A DNA stretch of 64,000 nt from Phycisphaerae bacterium (GTDB lineage: Bacteria; Chloroflexota; Anaerolineae; 4572-78; J111): assembly GCA_028285035.1 (NCBI GenBank), contig JANQQF010000047.1, positions 1-64,000 on the forward strand, given 5' to 3'. Below, piece by piece: positions 14,819 to 22,569 of this stretch (position 1 is the stretch's first letter; each line of letters opens with the position of its first letter). The notes beneath the pieces were generated by a model, which was not told the origin of the DNA, ran no database searches, and saw only the letters and a program-made list of their open reading frames with translations. Both the position numbers and the translations under genes were made by a program.

Positions 14819-16144
14819 CTAATACCCCTGCCACCAATCCTTACGTGAGCGAGGATCCATAAACGCCCCATTATCGCGAATAGCAACGCCGATTTCCTCG
14901 TTCAAGGCGACGCCGAGCGCTTGATCGTCTCGGAGGGCGGGGAGTTGCCCTGTGGCGTGAAAGCCAGCGTCATTGACTTGAGCTTGATAGAGGGCCAGGA
15001 GGTTGGGGTCAACACAGACATTTTCGAGATGAACCGCATAGCCACGGGCCATGGAGTCTTCGCGAGTATAGCCTAAGGTGAGGCGATTGGGTTCGGCGTA
15101 AAGCACCAAGGCTTTGTAGCCGCCAGGATAAATTTCGGAGCTACGATTAGGCGGGAAGAGGGCTTGCCCCGCTGTGGTGCGAAGTCCGACTAAAGTCGTT
15201 GGCCAGTCAGTGATGATATCGCCGCGACAACCACGTTCACCACAGGCCCAGTCCCAATGATGGACATGGTAGGCGCTGCTTAGACCGGGGAATTGATTGG
15301 GCACGAAAAGACCGGCCAATTGCGGAGCGTTAGGGTCAGTGTCACCCGCGTAATCTTGCAAAACAAGTGGGGCTTGAGTCGGGCTGTAACCTCGTTGGCT
15401 CAAGTTAAGATCACCATGTAGGGCCGCAGGGTGGTCGGTGGCTTGATTGAGAATGGGAATTAATTCAAATGTGGCATCAGAGGTCGTTGGGCAGCTAAAT
15501 GTTTGCGGGAGAGGTGTCAGGCTTAAACTATTCCAGCGACTTTGGCCGATGTTAACATCACGGCTACTTTGGGCCGTCTCATAGCCAGCCTTTTCAGCTA
15601 TGACGGTGTATGAACCAGGGGCTAAATCGTCGAAACGATAAAACCCGTTTTCATTGGTCACCAAAGATTGATTTGCGACGGAGACCGTGACATCAGCTAG
15701 TCTTTCGCCACTACTCACGTCGGTAATGAGGCCCATTAAACTACCAGTTTGTGGCTGAGGCGTAGCCGTTGGAACCGGGGTTGGGGTGGGGATATCGGTT
15801 AATGGGGATAGCTTCAGGCTGTTCCACCGCGTTTGATCAGCGACGACAACTCGGCTTCTGGACGAAGTTTGGTATCCCGTCAAGCTGGCGGTGACGAGTT
15901 GTTCACCAATAGGCACATTATCGAAACGATAAAATCCATTAGCATTTGTAGTAGTACTCTGCCCAGATACAATAATGGTCACCCCAGCCAGTCGGTCCCC
16001 TGTCGAGTCGTTTGTAATTAAGCCGATTAACGTCCCAGTCTCGGTGACTTGAGCTGATGTGGAGGGAAGGGCAAAAACTAGACTCAAAATCAAGACGGCT
16101 AAAGTAAAAAAATAAACAAGCCAACGGTTTCTGGTGCGAGTCAT
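14819..16144 (-). CDS. Secreted protein with two carboxypeptidase-regulatory-like domains
   Basis: 441 residues. A signal peptide (basic start, then VYFFTLAVLILSLVFALPS, ending STSAQ) is followed by two related CarboxypepD_reg-like beta domains (about 35-115 and 130-210). Each has TGxLxGLIT, SGERLADVT and NENGFYRFDDL-type strands, separated by a Thr/Pro linker (PTPTPVPTATPQP). The C-terminal 200 residues, with HHWDWACGERGCRGD, GYTREDSMARGYAVHLENVC and NEEIGVAIRDNGAFMDPRSR, are compact and cysteine-containing but not of a family I can name. It is expected to be extracellular. Confidence 0.75.
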   Translation of the reverse strand: MTRTRNRWLVYFFTLAVLILSLVFALPSTSAQVTETGTLIGLITNDSTGDRLAGVTIIVSGQSTTTNANGFYRFDNVPIGEQLVTASLTGYQTSSRSRVVVADQTRWNSLKLSPLTDIPTPTPVPTATPQPQTGSLMGLITDVSSGERLADVTVSVANQSLVTNENGFYRFDDLAPGSYTVIAEKAGYETAQSSRDVNIGQSRWNSLSLTPLPQTFSCPTTSDATFELIPILNQATDHPAALHGDLNLSQRGYSPTQAPLVLQDYAGDTDPNAPQLAGLFVPNQFPGLSSAYHVHHWDWACGERGCRGDIITDWPTTLVGLRTTAGQALFPPNRSSEIYPGGYKALVLYAEPNRLTLGYTREDSMARGYAVHLENVCVDPNLLALYQAQVNDAGFHATGQLPALRDDQALGVALNEEIGVAIRDNGAFMDPRSRKDWWQGY

Positions 16145-16194
16145 TGTGTCTCCGAATTTGGTGATAGAATGTTGATAAGGTGCTAGGACTCAAA

Positions 16195-16230
16195 CAGAGC
16201 CTCTGGCTTAAGGTTATGCCAGAGGCTCTG
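16195..16230. terminator. Strong 13-bp hairpin, terminator of the PfkB kinase gene
   Basis: CAGAGCCTCTGGC (16195-16207) and GCCAGAGGCTCTG (16218-16230) are perfectly complementary around a 10-base loop. On the minus strand it is followed only by TTTGAG, so termination may be partial, or it may act in RNA processing. Confidence 0.6.
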
Positions 16231-16302
16231 CAAGAATTCAATGGGAAATCAGGGGGATATTAAGTGGATGACTGATTGTCAGTTTAAATTGTGACGTGAA
16301 AA

Positions 16303-17139
16303 TCAATCGACCAGTAAAGCCGAGGGGCCAGGCTGACTAACAACGCTAGCGGCAAGTTTAACCGCAAACTCGGCTGCCTGAACGGGTGTTTTACCCTGAG
16401 AAATACCCGCCAGAGTCGCGCCACAGAAGGTGTCCCCAGCCCCTGTCGGGTCTAATTCTTTAACTGGATGTCCCACCACATGAGTCGTTTGATCACCTTC
16501 AATGACTAACGCGCCCTCTTTGTCTAACGTTATAAATAGAACAGTATTGTCACCATTACAAGCTTGTTCAACACTCCCAAACAGTCCTTTGGCTTCATTT
16601 TCATTCATGAAGAAGTAGTCAGCAGATTTTAATAATGCTCGAACTTTATCAGGTGTTCCATAGGCTAACTTGGCGTAAGTGCCCACTGAAATGCGAGGCT
16701 TGGCTTGATCACCACGTTGCGATTGGAGCGCTTGTAGAAACTCTGACTGGCGATCAGCATTGCTCAAGGCAGCAATATGAACAATATCTGCTTGTTGAAG
16801 CTCAGTAGGGATGACCGCTGGCGTCAATTCAGCTTCACCTCCCCACGAGGCATCTAACAAAGTGGCTTGACCATCACCGCGGTGCTCAATTTCCAAGCGT
16901 GGAATAGCGTGCGGGAAAATCTTTGGCCCAGCCCAAAAGATGCGCTCATCCACTACTTTGAAAGGGTGGGGCATCGGTTCTGGCTTTGGGGCAAACAGTC
17001 CAGTCTCAACGCCCGCTTTTTGAGCAGCTAATGCCGTGTATAGGCCCGCCCCGCCAGCGGTGTGAGCAGTTTGACGTGAGAAGTACAGCGTATCAAGTGA
17101 GGCTGTACCAATAACAAAAATTTTTAATGAATGTTCCAT
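16303..17139 (-). CDS. PfkB-family carbohydrate kinase
   Basis: 278 residues. KIFVIGTASLDTLYF begins the fold, HTAGGAGLYTALAAQKAG forms the substrate lid, and DPTGAGDTFCGATLAGI (near the C-terminus) carries the catalytic Asp and anion hole. FMNENEAKGLFGS is the second family motif. The family includes ribokinase, fructokinase and nucleoside kinases; the substrate cannot be assigned. The gene is transcribed away from the cyclase gene, with the repeat-containing control region between. Confidence 0.82.
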   Translation of the reverse strand: MEHSLKIFVIGTASLDTLYFSRQTAHTAGGAGLYTALAAQKAGVETGLFAPKPEPMPHPFKVVDERIFWAGPKIFPHAIPRLEIEHRGDGQATLLDASWGGEAELTPAVIPTELQQADIVHIAALSNADRQSEFLQALQSQRGDQAKPRISVGTYAKLAYGTPDKVRALLKSADYFFMNENEAKGLFGSVEQACNGDNTVLFITLDKEGALVIEGDQTTHVVGHPVKELDPTGAGDTFCGATLAGISQGKTPVQAAEFAVKLAASVVSQPGPSALLVD

Positions 17140-17271
17140 ATCCTTTATCCCCCCTTCGTCTTTGAAGGGTATCTCTAAGCATTTTAACGGACTTAAGCCG
17201 ATAATTCCTAATTTTTTCTCTGATACTGAAATGTCGGGATATATCTAAAAAGTATTGAGGCTTGTGATAAA

Positions 17272-17329
17272 TTATGCACGCTTATGCTAACTTATGCAAC
17301 AAAACTACGCCTATGCTAACTTATGCAAC
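17272..17329. repeat. Phased TTATGC repeats upstream of the cyclase gene
   Basis: TTATGC occurs at 17272, 17282, 17292 and 17321, with a CTATGC variant at 17311. Most copies are 10 bp apart, about one helical turn. At a larger scale the 18-bp sequence TATGCTAACTTATGCAAC is repeated exactly at 17283-17300 and 17312-17329. The copies lie within 150 bp upstream of the cyclase start (17420), as a cluster of activator or repressor sites would. Confidence 0.7.
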
Positions 17330-17419
17330 ACTGATTTGTCAAATATAGTTAAATTGTACCGATTGACAAGCCTATGGTTGATTGATATAGTTGGAAGCAT
17401 TACAAACTATGTTAAGAAC

Positions 17420-20400
17420 ATGAACGAAACTCTATCTCTTGCTGAATATTGGTCTTCCCTATACCCTCGTCTGGCTCGTTATTTACCACCGAGTCTATTT
17501 CAGCAACTAAGCGAGATACCCCCAGACTTTGATCAAGCTGATAAAAAATCATTGCGTCGTATTGGCCGGGAGTTTATGAAAGCGACACGTGCATTGGACC
17601 CGCTTCATCGGGTGCTAATCCAGTATATGCCTCGGTTTATGCTGGATTTGGACCCAACACCTGGTCAGCCGCATGGTGAAATGCTTCAGGGGAGTTATCT
17701 CTTTGCTGATATGACTGGTTTTACAGCGTTGACCGAGCTACTCTCTAAACAGGGGGCCGCACGTGGCCCCGAAGCAATGAATCAAATTATGAACCAGCTT
17801 TTTGAGGCGATTTTGGATCCCTTAATGGCCTCAGGTGGTGATTTGTTGATTTTTGCGGGTGATGCGGTGTTGGCCTATTTTCCAAAACAGGAAGATAACC
17901 AGGACGTTTTGCAGGCCACTCGGGCTGCCCTGCGGATGCAACGGGCTGTGGCTCCGTTTAAACAATTTGAGACGGATTATGGTCAATGTAGCCTGACCAT
18001 GAGCGTTGGCGTAGATAGCGGTGAAGCGTATGCTGGTATTGTTGGCTCTACCCAACGTATGGAATTGCTAGTAAGTGGGCCTGGTATTCATGGGGCCACC
18101 CACGCTGAAGAGAGTGGTAGTCCCGGCGAAGTGATTCTTGGCGAAAAGGCTCGTCCCATTGCAGAACGTGATTTTAGGTTTGATGGGGCTAGAGTGCTGG
18201 ACGATTTTGGCGATGAGTTGGGCGATTATGAAATTGTTCAGCCTAGGCGCAAGGCTGGTGGCTCGGTCTTCCTAAGCATGGAGCCTCAGGAAGTATTGCA
18301 GGGGATTGATGCCGCGCTTCAACGTGTGGAACGCTTGGCTCCATTCTTGCCCGAAGACATGCTAGCGCAAATGGTCAACACCGACCGTCATCGTAAACTG
18401 ACATCTGAGCTACGGCCTGTTGCGGTGCAATTTATTAATGTGGTTGGCATTGAAGACGTGGCCGTAAAGTATGGCCCAGAGCTGGCTACAGAGATTTTTC
18501 AGCGCTACTTTGTTGAGATTCAGGATATTATAAAAAAGCACGAAGGCGTTGTTAGCCAAATCGATGCCTACAGCAAAGGCTTCTTCCTCCTAAATACCTA
18601 TGGCGTACCAAAGACTCACGAAGGAACGCGACTCTACGCTGTCTCCTCAGCCCTGCAAATGGCCAAAGCTGTGGAGCAAATCAATCAGGAATTTGATATC
18701 GATATTCCTATTCAGCAACGAGGTGGAATTACATATGGTTTGATTTTTAGCGGCGAGATTGGGGCGCGATATCGACGGGAGTCTTTTGTCGGTGGTCCCG
18801 CAGTAAACCGAGCTGCTCGTCTGATGAGTAAGGCCGAGTTTGGTCAAGTTATCCTTGATTCTGATATTTGGGCGAAAACGCAAAGTGCCTTTGTGGGCGA
18901 ACAATTGCCTGCTGTCCAGCTCAAAGGAATTGATGGACCTGTGGTCATCGTCAATGTCCGTGATATTCGTCGTGGCACACGTTTGCCGCCCTTGGAACGG
19001 CCGTTGGTTGGGCGCGAAAAGGAGTTAGAAACTTTGGTTGCAGGCTTGGACCAATTGGTAAGTGAACAAACCACTCATAGCGCTTGGATGGTTGAAGGGG
19101 AATCAGGGACAGGGAAGACCGCCATGATGTCTGATTTGGCTAGTCAGGCCAGACAGCGAAGTATCCGTATCCTGAATGGTCGCTGTCAACCCCACGGTAA
19201 ACATATCACCTTGTTCCCCTGGATTGACTTGTTGAGCGGCTGGTTGGATATTGATGAGTATGATGATCCTGCTCAACAACGAGCGCAACTTAATCATAAA
19301 CTGCAGACGTTAGACCTAACCGAATCTGAGGGAATCCTCGCTGATGTCCTTGGCTTGCCTGCCCCAGACCCACAGTCAACAATTGTTGCAAAACCCCCCG
19401 CCTCAAAAACGGGCGGGTCATTGCTGGATACCTTGAGTGGTAAACTTGAAATGCAACAAACTGTAAAGAAGGAAACAGCCATTGAAGGCGGATTGCAATC
19501 ACTACTCCAGAGCCGATTGAGCGAGCGTGAAAAGCCAAAAGAGACGCTTTGGACACAGCTACAAGAGCGGATTAGTGGGCCAAGGGTAATTATTAATCTT
19601 TTGGAAAAGCTGGCCCAGACGGAACCAACTTTATTGATTCTAGAAGACATTCATTGGATTGATGAAGAGTCAGGTAGTTTGCTCAAACAACTGGTTGCTC
19701 ATCTACCTTCAACCTCGTTGATGTTGGTGTTGACCGGACGCCAAAGCTATGAGGCAGAAGGGGTAACGAATCTGAAATTGGAGCCACTGTCACATGAGGC
19801 AGTTAATCAAATTGCAGTTCGAGCCTTTGGTGGTGAGGTGTTACAAGAAGATTTGGCGAAGTGGATCAATGGTCGAGCTGGCGGGAGTCCCCTTTATACG
19901 ATTGAATTATGCCAAGCGTTACAGAAAAGTGATACCGTTTTTGTGGATCGTGGCGACGGAACAGTGCGATGGACTGGCGTTGAGCCAGCTTTGCCCTTGT
20001 CCCTGCGAGAGTTATTGTTGGCACGTTTTGATGAGTTGACCCCTGACCAACAAGATGTGTTGCGTTGGGGTGCAATTATCGGGGATATGTTTGATGACGA
20101 GGCCTTGGCTATTCTAGGGGAGAAACGATTAACCCCACAAGAAATACAAGATGCCCTAAGGGGAGCGATTCAGGCTTCCTTCATAGTAAAGACTGAACCC
20201 AAAATTTATCGGTCGCCCCAAACCTATCGTTTCGTTCACCCCCTCATGCAAGAAGCTATTTACGAAACAATGTCCTTTTCACAACGTCAAATGTGGCATA
20301 CCCAACTTGCAGATTGGCTTGAAGAGCAACCAGACTCACCTCTGGAGGTTTTGGCACATCATTATTTGCGAGGCGATAATCTGGAGAAAGCCATTAGTTT

Positions 20401-20887
20401 TGGGCGACGTGTGGCAGAACGGTCTTGTGAGCTAGGAATTTATGCTGGTGCATTTGATTATTATGATCAAATATTAGGTCTGCCAGGGCTTTCAAATGAG
20501 GTGCAAATAGAGATCACTGAGGCTTTGGCTGATGTCTTAGCTCTACAAAAAGATTTCGAAGCGGCAAAGACGATGTATAGCCAAGCTATTGATTTAGGAA
20601 GTACTATCGCTAGAGAAAAACTAGTTCTGTTGTCCGGCGACTTAGATGTTTTGGGACAAACAGAATTTAGTTCGGAGTTTGAACCATGGGCTCGAGGCGC
20701 TGAAGCGTGGTTGATGGCTCAAAATGGTGACACGAAAGAAGCATTACATCATCTAGATCTCAGCTTTAAAGGGGCCAAAGGTGCGGTTCGTAGTGGCTTG
20801 AGTCAGATGAAGAAAACATTGAAAAGCGGTCAAACCCTGCCTGATTATGAGGTGTGGCTCAATCAGTTTACAGAGCAGATGGTATAA
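17420..20887 (+). CDS. Class III nucleotide cyclase with two cyclase domains and AAA ATPase domain
   Basis: 1155 residues from the ATG at 17420; the longer reading starts inside the repeat region. The first cyclase domain (about 85-240) has LFADMTGFTALTE with metal ligands Asp97 and Asp148. The second (about 325-510) has FINVVGIE and so lacks the first metal Asp, meaning it is degenerate or regulatory. An AAA/STAND-like ATPase follows with Walker A GESGTGKT (Lys566), Walker B LLILEDIHW and a long helical C-terminus with TPR-like repeats. Relatives make cAMP from ATP. No membrane segments. It begins a cluster with a cyclic-nucleotide-binding protein at its other end. Confidence 0.88.
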   Translation: MNETLSLAEYWSSLYPRLARYLPPSLFQQLSEIPPDFDQADKKSLRRIGREFMKATRALDPLHRVLIQYMPRFMLDLDPTPGQPHGEMLQGSYLFADMTGFTALTELLSKQGAARGPEAMNQIMNQLFEAILDPLMASGGDLLIFAGDAVLAYFPKQEDNQDVLQATRAALRMQRAVAPFKQFETDYGQCSLTMSVGVDSGEAYAGIVGSTQRMELLVSGPGIHGATHAEESGSPGEVILGEKARPIAERDFRFDGARVLDDFGDELGDYEIVQPRRKAGGSVFLSMEPQEVLQGIDAALQRVERLAPFLPEDMLAQMVNTDRHRKLTSELRPVAVQFINVVGIEDVAVKYGPELATEIFQRYFVEIQDIIKKHEGVVSQIDAYSKGFFLLNTYGVPKTHEGTRLYAVSSALQMAKAVEQINQEFDIDIPIQQRGGITYGLIFSGEIGARYRRESFVGGPAVNRAARLMSKAEFGQVILDSDIWAKTQSAFVGEQLPAVQLKGIDGPVVIVNVRDIRRGTRLPPLERPLVGREKELETLVAGLDQLVSEQTTHSAWMVEGESGTGKTAMMSDLASQARQRSIRILNGRCQPHGKHITLFPWIDLLSGWLDIDEYDDPAQQRAQLNHKLQTLDLTESEGILADVLGLPAPDPQSTIVAKPPASKTGGSLLDTLSGKLEMQQTVKKETAIEGGLQSLLQSRLSEREKPKETLWTQLQERISGPRVIINLLEKLAQTEPTLLILEDIHWIDEESGSLLKQLVAHLPSTSLMLVLTGRQSYEAEGVTNLKLEPLSHEAVNQIAVRAFGGEVLQEDLAKWINGRAGGSPLYTIELCQALQKSDTVFVDRGDGTVRWTGVEPALPLSLRELLLARFDELTPDQQDVLRWGAIIGDMFDDEALAILGEKRLTPQEIQDALRGAIQASFIVKTEPKIYRSPQTYRFVHPLMQEAIYETMSFSQRQMWHTQLADWLEEQPDSPLEVLAHHYLRGDNLEKAISFGRRVAERSCELGIYAGAFDYYDQILGLPGLSNEVQIEITEALADVLALQKDFEAAKTMYSQAIDLGSTIAREKLVLLSGDLDVLGQTEFSSEFEPWARGAEAWLMAQNGDTKEALHHLDLSFKGAKGAVRSGLSQMKKTLKSGQTLPDYEVWLNQFTEQMV

Positions 20888-20988
20888 TCGCTCAGTTGAT
20901 CTAAAAAAATTTAGGCATTTGCACAAAATATCATGTTGCGGTAGGCTTGTAATGGACTATTCTAATGAATAAGAAAGGCGTGAGTTAA

Positions 20989-21768
20989 GTGTCCAAAATC
21001 GTATCTATTCACTCATTTCGTGGTGGTACAGGAAAGTCAAATTCAACGGCAAATATTGCAACCCAAGTGGCCATGCAGGGCAATCGAGTTGCTATCGTTG
21101 ATACGGATATTCAATCTCCTGGTGTACACGTCCTCTTTGGTATGGATCAGGATGATGTTACGTTGTCCCTGAATGACTATCTGTGGGGAAAATGTGAGAT
21201 TACCGAAGCTGTTTATAATGTGGGTTCAAAATTAATTATGCCTGATGGCCGACAAGGCCTGCCTCAAGGTGAGTTATTCTTGATCCCATCATCAATTAAG
21301 CCAAATGAGATTGCCAAGGTCCTCCGTGAAGGGTATGACGTTGGTACGCTCAGCGATGGGTTTCAGGATGCGATTGATGATCTTAATTTAGATTACTTCT
21401 TTATTGATACCCACCCAGGGCTAAATGAAGAAACATTGCTATCGATTGCTATTTCTGATGTGCTTATCTTGATTATGCGTCCTGACCGTCAAGATTTCCA
21501 GGGAACAGCGGTTACGGTTGATGTCTCCCGTAAATTGGATATTCCCAATCTCTTTTTGTTAATTAACAAGGCATTGCCAGAATATGATTTTGATGCCTTG
21601 AAATCACAGGCAGAAAACACTTACAGTACGCCTGTAGTTGGTATTTTGCCACTTTCAACAGATGTGGCTCGTTTGTCAAGCTCGGATGTATTTTCTTTGC
21701 GAGAGCCGGATAACGAATGGTCAGCCACAATTAGGAATGTCGCGGCCCAAGTTATTGCCGCTGAGTAG
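20989..21768 (+). CDS. MinD/ParA-like ATPase
   Basis: 259 residues from a GTG. The deviant Walker A is SFRGGTGKSNST (Lys16), with Arg11 where ParA/MinD proteins usually have the signature lysine; VAIVDTDIQSPGVHVLFG and FFIDTHPGLNEETLLS are the switch regions. The protein is MinD-like in length but lacks an evident amphipathic membrane-targeting C-terminus (ends NVAAQVIAAE). It is 102 bp after the cyclase and 9 bp before the zinc protein, so it belongs to the same cluster. A role in placing or regulating a complex is possible but not shown. Confidence 0.85.
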   Translation: MSKIVSIHSFRGGTGKSNSTANIATQVAMQGNRVAIVDTDIQSPGVHVLFGMDQDDVTLSLNDYLWGKCEITEAVYNVGSKLIMPDGRQGLPQGELFLIPSSIKPNEIAKVLREGYDVGTLSDGFQDAIDDLNLDYFFIDTHPGLNEETLLSIAISDVLILIMRPDRQDFQGTAVTVDVSRKLDIPNLFLLINKALPEYDFDALKSQAENTYSTPVVGILPLSTDVARLSSSDVFSLREPDNEWSATIRNVAAQVIAAE

Positions 21769-21777
21769 TGAGTTAAC

Positions 21778-21990
21778 ATGAAATGTCATAACTGTGGTAG
21801 CGATGCTACCGGTATCTGCCGCTTTTGTGGTCGGGCAGTCTGTAATGATTGCCCCAGCACAATGCCCTTTATATTATCAGTATATCTCGGTGAACATGAA
21901 ACACCGAAGGCAATTGTGGTAGCGGATGCGCTTTGGTGTGGTTCTTGTAAGCCACAACCTGAGCCAATTCCGATGCCGGAGATTTATTGA
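21778..21990 (+). CDS. Small double zinc-finger protein
   Basis: 70 residues. CHNCGSDATGICRFCGRAVC followed by a further DC pair and a late CGSC give at least two treble-clef or B-box-like zinc sites. No other domain. It is tightly placed between the MinD-like ATPase (9 bp) and the winged-helix gene (its TGA shares a base with the next ATG), so translational coupling is likely. It could be an adaptor for the ATPase; the function is unknown. Confidence 0.78.
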   Translation: MKCHNCGSDATGICRFCGRAVCNDCPSTMPFILSVYLGEHETPKAIVVADALWCGSCKPQPEPIPMPEIY

Positions 21991-22343
21991 TGAGCAACCT
22001 TTTTGATCGTTTACAAGATGAAATAGACTCCCACAACAAACAGGATGGTATCTCTCCGATTGACCTACTTGATATGCCAGACGCGATCGCAAAGATTGTA
22101 AAGAAGATGGTACGTCGTAACGGATTAAAGTTGGAAGAGATTGCCGAAGAAGTTGACCAACCGATCGAAGAAATCCAGAAGACCCTGGATGACTTGGTAG
22201 CAAAAGGGCTGGTTCGTAAAGTGGAAGTTAAGAAAGAGATTTGGTACAAGGCCCGCTTTGCTCAGAAAAAAAATCGAACCATCTCCTCCAGTTTCTGGGC
22301 GGCCTTGGATGATATTGCTAAATCAGAGGATGACGCATCATAG
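21990..22343 (+). CDS. Winged-helix DNA-binding-like protein
   Basis: 117 residues from the ATG at 21990, overlapping the previous stop (TGATG). Residues 38-85 fold as a winged helix: RNGLKLEEIAEEVDQPIEEI then TLDDLVAKGLVRKVEVKKEI with the wing. A charged N-terminus (LFDRLQDEIDSHNKQDG) and a short C-terminal helix flank it. It is the last gene before a terminator, so the set ATPase, zinc protein and wHTH probably forms one transcription unit. Confidence 0.78.
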   Translation: MSNLFDRLQDEIDSHNKQDGISPIDLLDMPDAIAKIVKKMVRRNGLKLEEIAEEVDQPIEEIQKTLDDLVAKGLVRKVEVKKEIWYKARFAQKKNRTISSSFWAALDDIAKSEDDAS

Positions 22344-22413
22344 CTTGGCATCCTACTCCTCTAGGTCTGATAAACAGTGTCACAGCGTTAGATATAAAAA
22401 AATTATTTTATAC

Positions 22414-22446
22414 ACAAAGACCTAGCAACTAGGTCTTTGTTAATTT
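22414..22446 (+). terminator. Intrinsic terminator after the winged-helix gene
   Basis: ACAAAGACCTAG (22414-22425) pairs with CTAGGTCTTTGT (22429-22440) around a three-base loop, followed by TAATTT. Confidence 0.8.
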
Positions 22447-22493
22447 ATGATTTATGACAAAATTTATGATTAAACCGGGATGTTGATCATAAA
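22444..22493. repeat. TTTATGA repeats upstream of the transporter/CNB gene
   Basis: TTTATGA occurs at 22444, 22451 and 22463, and as the complement TCATAAA at 22487-22493. The cluster sits 75-125 bp before the start of the 1267-residue protein and may be an operator. It resembles, but is not identical to, the TTATGC repeats before the cyclase gene. Confidence 0.45.
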
Positions 22494-22569
22494 TAATCTG
22501 TTTGTAAATTTGTTCTTATATTATTAGCCTTGTTATGAGGACAATTACTCTAAATTCCTCACGGAGACC

